This document shows positions 6,277 through 10,969 of a stretch of DNA of 10,969 nt, piece after piece (the stretch's first letter is position 1; each line of letters opens with the position of its first letter). Both the position numbers and the translations under genes were made by a program. Origin of the DNA: Oscillospiraceae bacterium (lineage in GTDB: Bacteria > Bacillota > Clostridia > Oscillospirales > Oscillospiraceae); assembly GCA_017521875.1 (NCBI GenBank), contig JAFXBH010000134.1, positions 1-10,969 on the forward strand, given 5' to 3'. The notes under the pieces are model-generated. The model was not told the DNA's origin, made no database searches, and saw only the letters and a program-made list of their open reading frames with translations.

Positions 6277-8337
6277 TTAAGGAGATTCCGTGGCGGCCAG
6301 CAGCCGCTGCATCGTCCGGCTGGCAGACAGGTCTGCCTTGGTATCGGTGGGGATCAGCCGGATGGAGAGGTATTTGTGGTGCCGGTCCAATTCCAGCAGA
6401 CCCACATCCGCAAAAATGTCCAGACAGGTCAGCAGTTGGGACAGCGTTAAATCGCAGTCCGACCAGCGAATAATCTTTCTGCACAGGCAGACAGGGGTCT
6501 CCTGCAGGTGGGCGCTGTTGGCAGACAGGTAGCGCCAAACCGTACCCAAAGTGGCTCTGTCCGGCAGAAGCCGGGCGGCAGAGGCTGGGTCTAAAGTATC
6601 GCCTACCAGCCGTCGGTAGTCGATGGTGTCGCAGCATACTTCTTTTTGGCAGGCGGGACGGATGTCCTGAATGTTCATCTGCACCGTCTTTTCTCCCCGA
6701 AATTCGTTAATTTGGGGGACAAAAGCCACATCCACCCGGTCGCCCTGGGCGACGGATGCGGATTCCGGGGTGGCAGAGAAAAAGATGCCGTTAAAACTGT
6801 GGTGCCGGCTTTGGAGTCTCAACCGCATATGGCGGCCGCCACCCACTTGACTCAGTCGGTCAACCAATAAGTTTTCCATCACCAGCACCGGCTTTGGACA
6901 GCCGTTGCCGCAGGGCTCCAAAGCGTCCAAAGAGAGAATGTTGGGCAGAGTCAGCAGTTCCGGCGGGATCACACAGTCTGCTTCCAGCACGGTCTGAGGG
7001 GCGTCGCCGCAGTAGAATTCCCCGGCCAAACGGGAAACTTCCTGCCGGAACACACCGATCTGCTGCCGGTTGATGGTAAATCCGGCAGCCAGTTCGTGAC
7101 CGCCGTAACTCTCCAGCAAGTGGGACAGTTGGGTCAGAGCGGAGAACAGATTGAATCCGCCGAAACTCCGGGAACTGGCCTTGCCGTGTTCTCCGTCCAG
7201 GCAGATGAGGAATGTGGGGCAGCAGTATTCTTCCGCAATGCGGCTGGCCACGATGCCCACCACGCCTTGGTGCCAACTTTCGTCGGCCAGCACGATGGCG
7301 TTGGGAGTCTGACCGGAGGGCAGCATTTCAATAGCGCCGGCGTAGATCTCCGATTCCACTGCCTGCCGCTGCTTGTTCAGGTCGCACAGCGCATTGGCCA
7401 ATTCGTTGGCTTTTACCGGGTCGGTGGTCAAAAACAGTTCCACCGCCAGATCGATCTGCCCCATACGGCCGGCGGCGTTGATCCGGGGACACAACACATA
7501 GCCGATACCGGAGGCGGTGAGATCTGCAGGCTCACAGCCGCACTGTTTCATCAGTGCAGCCACGCCGGGCCGGGGATTTTTCTGCAAAATGGACAGACCC
7601 CGGGAGACGATGGTGCGATTTTCCCCGTGAAGGGTCATCACATCGGCAACGGTGCCAAGACACACCATATCGCCGTATTGATCAAGAAGTTCTTCCTGAC
7701 TGCCGCAGAGGGCAGCGGCCAGTTTGAATGCCACGCCCACACCGCACAAAGTCTGATGGGGATAGCCGCCGTCAGGCCGGTGGGGGTCAACCACCGCAAC
7801 GGCATCGGGGAGGGTGTCTTTACATTCGTGGTGGTCGGTGATCACCAGGTCGATACCCAAATCCTTACACATCTGCGCCTCTTCCATGGCGGTGATGCCG
7901 CAGTCCACGGTGATGATCAGGGTGACACCCAGAGAATGTAAGTATTCAATGGCGATGGGATTCAGGCCGTAGCCCTCCTCCAGCCGACCGGGGATATAGG
8001 GCACGCAGTCGCAGCCCTGTTTCCGGAGAAAGTCTGTCAGCAAACAGGTGGCGGTGATGCCGTCCACATCGTAGTCGCCAAACACGGCGATTTTTTCATT
8101 CCGTTCCATGGCCACAGCCACCCGTCCGGCAGCCAGAGCCATATCCGTCAGCAGGTAGGGATCCAATAAAGTTGCGTTACAATCTAAGTACCCATTGGCG
8201 GCCTGTGGGGTCTGCAAACCCCGGGCGGATAACACCATTGCCGCCAGGGGCGCATAGCCTGCCCCCACCAAGGCGTTGACTGCGTCCATACCCGGCGCAG
8301 CCGTTTTCCATATTCCGTATTTCAAAGCATTCCACAT
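6277..8337 (-). CDS. recJ: Single-stranded-DNA-specific exonuclease RecJ
   Basis: This 686-residue 5'-3' single-strand DNA exonuclease acts in recombination and mismatch or base-excision repair. The DHH-domain motifs are all present: FGDYDVDG (86-93), ITVDCGIT (142-149, Asp145) and TDHHE with Asp168-His169-His170, plus VDPHRPD (183-189). These carry the Mn/Mg ligands. The DHHA1 domain has DESWHQGVVGIVASR (352-366) and the YGGH motif (411-414). An OB-like region follows, and the C-terminal part from about 565 is less conserved. It is the first gene of the minus-strand cluster. The start at 8337 is the best available, but no Shine-Dalgarno precedes it and a -10 box lies only 20 bases upstream. 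TTG at codon 5 or ATG at codon 17 remain possible starts; family length does not decide between them. Confidence 0.95.
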   Translation of the reverse strand: MWNALKYGIWKTAAPGMDAVNALVGAGYAPLAAMVLSARGLQTPQAANGYLDCNATLLDPYLLTDMALAAGRVAVAMERNEKIAVFGDYDVDGITATCLLTDFLRKQGCDCVPYIPGRLEEGYGLNPIAIEYLHSLGVTLIITVDCGITAMEEAQMCKDLGIDLVITDHHECKDTLPDAVAVVDPHRPDGGYPHQTLCGVGVAFKLAAALCGSQEELLDQYGDMVCLGTVADVMTLHGENRTIVSRGLSILQKNPRPGVAALMKQCGCEPADLTASGIGYVLCPRINAAGRMGQIDLAVELFLTTDPVKANELANALCDLNKQRQAVESEIYAGAIEMLPSGQTPNAIVLADESWHQGVVGIVASRIAEEYCCPTFLICLDGEHGKASSRSFGGFNLFSALTQLSHLLESYGGHELAAGFTINRQQIGVFRQEVSRLAGEFYCGDAPQTVLEADCVIPPELLTLPNILSLDALEPCGNGCPKPVLVMENLLVDRLSQVGGGRHMRLRLQSRHHSFNGIFFSATPESASVAQGDRVDVAFVPQINEFRGEKTVQMNIQDIRPACQKEVCCDTIDYRRLVGDTLDPASAARLLPDRATLGTVWRYLSANSAHLQETPVCLCRKIIRWSDCDLTLSQLLTCLDIFADVGLLELDRHHKYLSIRLIPTDTKADLSASRTMQRLLAATESP

Positions 8338-8357
8338 CCATTATATTTTTTCTTAAT

Positions 8358-8386
8358 ATTATACCAAAAAACCCGGCAATACACAA
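8358..8386 (-). promoter_or_regulatory. Putative sigma-A promoter for the recJ cluster
   Basis: The minus strand reads TTGTGT (8386-8381), 17 bases, then a perfect TATAAT (8363-8358). The expected transcription start near 8351 leaves only about 13 bases before the recJ ATG. A second TATAAT sits at 8345-8340, almost touching the start codon. The -10 box is consensus; the -35 matches only the first three bases. Confidence 0.55.
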
Positions 8387-8423
8387 TAGAAAAGTTCTAA
8401 AAACCGGAAAGACACAGTAAATT

Positions 8424-8507
8424 GATAATGGACAATGGATAATGGACAATGGATAATGGACAATGGATAATGGATAATGGACAATAGAAAATGGACAATG
8501 GATCATT
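8424..8507 (+). repeat. Heptamer tandem repeat (GAYAATG), about 11-12 copies
   Basis: Heptamers run without a gap from 8424: GATAATG and GACAATG alternate for six copies. Two GATAATG follow, then degenerate copies GACAATA, GAAAATG, GACAATG and GATCATT, ending at the dacF ribosome site. It fills most of the recJ-dacF divergent region on the dacF side. Such arrays can gain or lose copies by slippage. Confidence 0.9.
8429..8471 (+). promoter_or_regulatory. Possible reiterated promoter inside the heptamer array
   Basis: Because GACAATG and GATAATG alternate, the array contains TGGACA (8429-8434) 17 bases before GATAAT (8452-8457). The same pair recurs shifted by 14 bases: TGGACA 8443-8448 and GATAAT 8466-8471. 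Each box differs from the sigma-A consensus (TTGACA, TATAAT) at one base. No better promoter is visible upstream of dacF. This may be chance arising from the repeat unit. Confidence 0.35.
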
Positions 8508-8518
8508 GGAGGGTTTTT

Positions 8519-9655
8519 ATGAAAAAGTTTTTCTGTTTATTTCTGCTGGTGGCGGTGGTCTTGGTTCTGCCGGTATCGGCGGTAGATATGGACATTCCGG
8601 CCAAAAGCGCGGTGTTAATGGATGTGACCACTGGAAAGATTTTGTATGAACAAGACGCCCATACTGCCCTTGCCCCGGCCAGCGTGACAAAAGTGATGAC
8701 CATGCTGCTGATTATGGAAGCCATTGACGATGGCCGTATCCATTGGGACGATCCGGTGACCACCTCGGAGGCGGCTGCGGCCAAAGGGGGCAGTCAGGTC
8801 TTTCTGAAAGAGGGAGAGACCATGTCGGTTTCGGAAATGGTAAAGGCCATTGCCGTCAGTTCTGCCAACGATTGCGCCTGCGCCATGGCAGAGCACCTGG
8901 CGGGCAGCGAAGAGGGATTTGTGGCGCTGATGAATGCCAGAGCCAAGGAATTGGGAATGAACGACACCAACTTTGTCAACTGCACCGGCCTGGACGATGA
9001 CGAAAATGCCAAGGACCACAAAACCTCTGCTTATGATATCGCAATTATGTCCCGCCAATTGCTGAAAAACCACCCGGACATCAAAAAATTCACCACCATT
9101 TGGATGGACACGGTGCGAAATGGGGCATTTGGTCTGTCCAATACCAACAAATTGGTGCGGTTTTACCGGGGCGCAACGGGGCTGAAGACCGGATTTACCT
9201 CCAAAGCCGGGTACTGCCTGTCGGCATCGGCTATGCGGGAGGATATGGAATTGGTGGCGGTGGTAATGGGGTGCGAAACATCCAAAGACCGGTTTGCCGC
9301 CGCCAAGGGGTTGCTGGATTCCGGGTTTGCAGGATATGCGTTGGTGCTTCCCCAGACAGAAAAGGCGGAAAGTCCCGTAAAATTGGGGGTAAAAGACACC
9401 GTTACCGCCGTGCCTGCGGGAGAGGATGCGGTGCTGATAGACAAATCTCAAAAAAATCAGGTCACCCAGCAGGTGGAACTGACGGAATCGGTGGACGCGC
9501 CGGTGAGCAAAGGGCAGCGGCTGGGTACATTATATATGAAGGCCGGTGAGCAGGTGCTGAAAGAAATTCCCATGGTAGCGGAAGAAGCGGTGGAAAAACT
9601 CACTTTCTGGCAAATGTGGAGCAGAGTGTTCCAAAAGTTAGTTATGGCAGGATAG
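8519..9655 (+). CDS. dacF: Secreted D-alanyl-D-alanine carboxypeptidase (DacF/PBP5-like, family S11)
   Basis: This 378-residue penicillin-binding protein removes the terminal D-Ala from peptidoglycan pentapeptides outside the membrane. It begins with a signal peptide: MKKFF, a hydrophobic stretch to about 18, and a likely cut after PVSA at 21. The three active-site motifs are intact: S55-V-T-K58 with the nucleophile Ser55, S115-A-N117, and K223-T-G225. A C-terminal beta-rich domain follows, then an amphipathic helix (about 361-377, LTFWQMWSRVFQKLV) of the kind that holds PBP5-type enzymes on the membrane face. I chose the ATG at 8519 because TTGGAGGG ends 5 bases before it and the protein then opens with the signal peptide; an in-frame ATG at 8477 lies inside the heptamer repeat. 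It is divergent from recJ and apparently monocistronic. DacF-type genes in Bacillus can be sporulation-linked; nothing here shows that. Confidence 0.93.
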   Translation: MKKFFCLFLLVAVVLVLPVSAVDMDIPAKSAVLMDVTTGKILYEQDAHTALAPASVTKVMTMLLIMEAIDDGRIHWDDPVTTSEAAAAKGGSQVFLKEGETMSVSEMVKAIAVSSANDCACAMAEHLAGSEEGFVALMNARAKELGMNDTNFVNCTGLDDDENAKDHKTSAYDIAIMSRQLLKNHPDIKKFTTIWMDTVRNGAFGLSNTNKLVRFYRGATGLKTGFTSKAGYCLSASAMREDMELVAVVMGCETSKDRFAAAKGLLDSGFAGYALVLPQTEKAESPVKLGVKDTVTAVPAGEDAVLIDKSQKNQVTQQVELTESVDAPVSKGQRLGTLYMKAGEQVLKEIPMVAEEAVEKLTFWQMWSRVFQKLVMAG

Positions 9656-9661
9656 GGTGAT

Positions 9662-9940
9662 GTTACTTTCTTGTTTCGCCAAGAAAGTAACCAAAGAATG
9701 CGACCTAAGGGGCGCTACGAGCCAATAGCGCCCCCTTAGGTATCCCCCGCCGCATCAATGTTCGTTCTTTCAAGTGTCGAACGATTGATTTGGGGGATTC
9801 CAAACGGGGGAAGTGCAGATCATGTATTTTGTCGTATATGTTCGTGCCACTTCCCCCTTTGGTCGTGGGAAGAGTCCGGGAAACCTACGAAACGTTTCCC
9901 GGCGGCTCTTTGCATACTTTCTCGCCGGAGAGAAAGTATG
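9662..9940 (+). repeat. Structured palindromic repeat, element B (3' of dacF)
   Basis: This fills most of the 345-base gap after dacF; no gene is visible in it. It begins 7 bases after the stop with a 12-bp hairpin GTTACTTTCTTG/CAAGAAAGTAAC (9662-9673 with 9680-9691). It ends with an 11-bp hairpin CATACTTTCTC/GAGAAAGTATG (9913-9923 with 9930-9940). Inner stems are CCTAAGGGGCGCTA with TAGCGCCCCCTTAGG (9704-9717 with 9726-9740, one bulge), CGTTC/GAACG (9763-9767 with 9779-9783), GGGGGAAGTG/CACTTCCCCC (9806-9815 with 9848-9857), and CCGGGAAAC/GTTTCCCGG (9876-9884 with 9894-9902). CAAAGA (9692-9697) can pair with TCTTTG (9907-9912) to close the whole inner part. It is homologous to the reverse complement of 703-1085, with the same order of parts. 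Confidence 0.82.
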
Positions 9941-9951
9941 ATCGTTCCAAC

Positions 9952-9990
9952 AAAAACCCACCCCGGAGGATTCCTCCGGGGTGGTAATGT
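9952..9990. terminator. Terminator between element B and the RHH gene
   Basis: The stem CCACCCCGGAGGA (9958-9970) pairs with TCCTCCGGGGTGG (9972-9984). On the minus strand it is followed directly by GTTTTTG, 17 bases after the RHH gene stop at 10001, so it best serves that gene. On the plus strand a weaker tail (TAATGTTTTTA) follows, which could end dacF transcripts after element B. Bases 9952-9984 are identical to 10501-10533. Confidence 0.8.
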
Positions 9991-10000
9991 TTTTATATAG

Positions 10001-10189
10001 TTATTTTTGAGAGTCTTCTTGCATAGAAATCTGTCCGTGTTTCTCTTCAAATTCCCGTACACATTGACGAATCAAATGCAAAATCTGCCCATTACCCGAC
10101 CGACCTTCGTACTTGGCAATATAGTGTAATTTGTAGTGCAATTCCGTGTCTACCTCAATACCTAAGTGCTTATTGTTTTTGTTTCGCAT
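10001..10189 (-). CDS. Small Arc-type ribbon-helix-helix DNA-binding protein
   Basis: This 62-residue basic protein has the shape of an Arc/MetJ/CopG regulator. A short strand (about 7-13, KHLGIEV) would insert into the major groove as part of a dimer sheet. A first helix (about 14-28) is followed by the turn EGRSGN and a second helix (about 33-48, QILHLIRQCVREFEEKHG). The tail is polar. Similar small Arc-like proteins with GQILHLIRQCVREFE-type helices occur in clostridia; their targets are not known to me. The start at 10189 has AGGGTG about 7 bases upstream. It is transcribed away from the small cysteine protein gene at 10299, with a 109-base spacer of repeated AAGTATA boxes, and is ended by the terminator at 9952-9984. 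RHH proteins usually repress their own promoter. Base composition is more AT-rich than in the flanking housekeeping genes. Confidence 0.75.
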   Translation of the reverse strand: MRNKNNKHLGIEVDTELHYKLHYIAKYEGRSGNGQILHLIRQCVREFEEKHGQISMQEDSQK

Positions 10190-10212
10190 AATTTCACCCT
10201 AAATATCTTAAT

Positions 10213-10274
10213 TTAAGTATATTTTAAGATTTATTTATGCTATAATGTCTAAAGTATACTTAAAGCAAGTATAC
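10213..10274. promoter_or_regulatory. Extended -10 promoter with three AAGTATA boxes (putative RHH operator)
   Basis: A TGC-TATAAT extended -10 element (TATAAT at 10241-10246) faces the cysteine protein gene; no good -35 is seen. AAGTATA occurs three times in the same direction: at 10215-10221, where the -35 would be; at 10252-10258, near the transcription start and within the perfect palindrome AAGTATACTT (10252-10261); and at 10267-10273. On the minus strand the first box contains TATACT (10221-10216), a possible -10 for the RHH gene. Box placement suits repression of both promoters by the RHH protein, which is inference. Confidence 0.5.
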
Positions 10275-10298
10275 AAGATTAAAACGGAGGTGGCGTTT

Positions 10299-10502
10299 AT
10301 GTCGGAAATTTGTATAGATTGTTGGAATAAATATATGGAAACAACAGATAAGCCAAGAAAGTTTCTTATGTCCCGCGTTCCTGAGTTATGCGAAGATTGT
10401 GGCCAATACAAACGGGTTATTATTCGCTACAGATTGCATTCTATTTTGCTGGATCGGATTACGGAGATGGTTGAAGATGTGCGCTGTCAGCGGAAACGGT
10501 AA
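10299..10502 (+). CDS. Small four-cysteine (zinc-ribbon-like) protein, unknown function
   Basis: This is a 67-residue protein with two CxxC pairs: C5-I-D-C8 near the N-terminus and C31-E-D-C34 in the middle. Their spacing suits one zinc site in a ribbon or knuckle. A basic C-terminal half (about 36-67, with KR, RYR and RCQRKR) could bind nucleic acid or be a helix. There is no signal peptide or membrane segment. I chose the ATG at 10299 because GGAGGTGG ends about 5 bases before it; an in-frame ATG at 10245 lies within the -10 box and the AAGTATA region. The gene is divergent from the RHH gene and probably controlled with it. I do not recognise a named family. Its stop codon overlaps the A-rich edge of the following terminator. 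Confidence 0.75.
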   Translation: MSEICIDCWNKYMETTDKPRKFLMSRVPELCEDCGQYKRVIIRYRLHSILLDRITEMVEDVRCQRKR

Positions 10503-10547
10503 AAACCCACCCCGGAGGATTCCTCCGGGGTGGGTTGTGTTATTTTT
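10501..10547. terminator. Bidirectional terminator between convergent genes
   Basis: A near-perfect stem AACCCACCCCGGAGGA (10504-10519) pairs with TCCTCCGGGGTGGGTT (10521-10536). Plus-strand tail: GTGTTATTTTT; minus-strand tail: TTTTTACC. It lies between the cysteine protein gene (ends 10502) and tsf (ends 10550) and should serve both. Its first 33 bases are identical to 9952-9984. Confidence 0.88.
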
Positions 10548-10549
10548 AA

Positions 10550-10969
10550 TTATTTGCCGGCGCCGGCGATCTGTGCGGCAACTTCGTCAGCGAAGTTCTC
10601 TTCCTTCTTCTCGATGCCTTCACCCTTTACATAGTGAATAGCGTCTACGAAGGTAACCTTGCCACCCAACTTCTTGGCAGCGTCAGCAATATAACCGGCC
10701 ACATCGCCCTGGAACAGGTCGCTGCGGACGAAGTCCTGCTGCAGCAGGCAGATTTCCTTGAAGAAAGCGTTGATCTTGCCCTGTGCGATCTTTTCCTTCA
10801 CCTGTGCGGGCTTGGAAGCCATCTTGGGATCGTTGTTCATCAGAGCAACCTGCACGGACATTTCCTTGTCAACCTCAGCCTGAGGAACCAGGGACTTGTC
10901 CCAGTATTTGGCGTTCATAGCAGCAATCTGCATAGCCACATTCTTACCGATCTCGGTAGCGTCGCAGCC
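10550..10969 (-). CDS. tsf: Translation elongation factor Ts, C-terminal part
   Basis: The frame is open to the right window edge, so the 5' part is missing; the visible part is 139 residues, beginning GCDATEIGKNVAMQIAAMNAKYW. EF-Ts is the cytoplasmic nucleotide exchange factor that recycles EF-Tu. The segment GKNVAMQIAAMNAKY matches the conserved IAMHIAA region after the TDFV motif. The following KINAFFKEICLLQQDFVRSD is the typical LLxQxFVKD motif near the C-terminal dimerisation domain. The stretch ends in the usual short helical tail (EEVAAQIAG-like). The ATG at 10939 is an internal methionine. An rpsB gene would be expected beyond the window upstream of it. It ends 3 bases after the shared terminator region. 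Confidence 0.93.
   Translation of the reverse strand, partial: GCDATEIGKNVAMQIAAMNAKYWDKSLVPQAEVDKEMSVQVALMNNDPKMASKPAQVKEKIAQGKINAFFKEICLLQQDFVRSDLFQGDVAGYIADAAKKLGGKVTFVDAIHYVKGEGIEKKEENFADEVAAQIAGAGK

Noticed and set aside
7096..7941. 281-codon open frame antisense to recJ
   Set aside because: Same cause: it mirrors conserved recJ codons, has no ribosome site and gives a low-information protein.
8477..8518. Upstream ATG as start of the carboxypeptidase
   Set aside because: It lies in the heptamer repeat, has no ribosome site and would put a polar extension before the signal peptide; the ATG at 8519 has TTGGAGGG at the right distance.
10245..10298. Upstream ATG as start of the four-cysteine protein
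   Set aside because: It overlaps the TATAAT box and the AAGTATA boxes; the ATG at 10299 has GGAGGTGG before it.

Overview
The window looks like chromosomal DNA from an anaerobic gut-type clostridium, probably Oscillospiraceae/Ruminococcaceae. The evidence is the Firmicutes gene order recJ-rel-dtd-MBL hydrolase-hemZ, a HemZ-type rather than HemN-type radical SAM protein, a DacF-like D,D-carboxypeptidase, moderately high GC in the genes, strong GGAG-type ribosome sites, and intergenic spaces full of palindromic repeats. The assignment is by recognition only; no search was run.

Layout. At the left edge is the C-terminal part of a zinc-type sugar-phosphate dehydrogenase (2-649, +), closed by a clear terminator (661-694). 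A structured repeat, called element A here (703-1085), fills the space up to the 3' end of a five-gene minus-strand cluster. In transcription order the cluster is recJ (8337-6277), relA/spoT-type rel (6240-4057), dtd (4014-3547), a glyoxalase-II-like metallo-beta-lactamase hydrolase (3456-2866) and hemZ (2550-1135). A 315-bp gap before hemZ carries palindromic units and a 43-bp tandem array. Divergent from recJ is a secreted D-alanyl-D-alanine carboxypeptidase (8519-9655, +). Its leader contains a heptamer tandem repeat. A second copy of the structured repeat, element B (9662-9940), follows it. Then comes a small AT-rich module: a ribbon-helix-helix regulator (10189-10001, -) divergent from a 67-residue four-cysteine protein (10299-10502, +), with repeated AAGTATA boxes between them. 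The right edge holds the C-terminal 139 residues of elongation factor Ts (10969-10550, -).

How it works together. The cluster is housekeeping: single-strand DNA exonuclease, (p)ppGpp synthetase/hydrolase, D-Tyr-tRNA proofreading, a thiol-ester or related hydrolase, and a coproporphyrinogen dehydrogenase-like enzyme. The carboxypeptidase trims peptidoglycan stem peptides outside the membrane.

The most interesting signal is non-coding. Elements A and B are diverged copies of one repeat. Each lies just downstream of a stop codon (hemZ, dacF), in the same orientation relative to that gene's transcription, and ahead of a terminator hairpin. Several internal stems are kept by paired base changes, which suggests selection on a folded RNA or single-stranded DNA, or recent spread of a palindromic mobile element.
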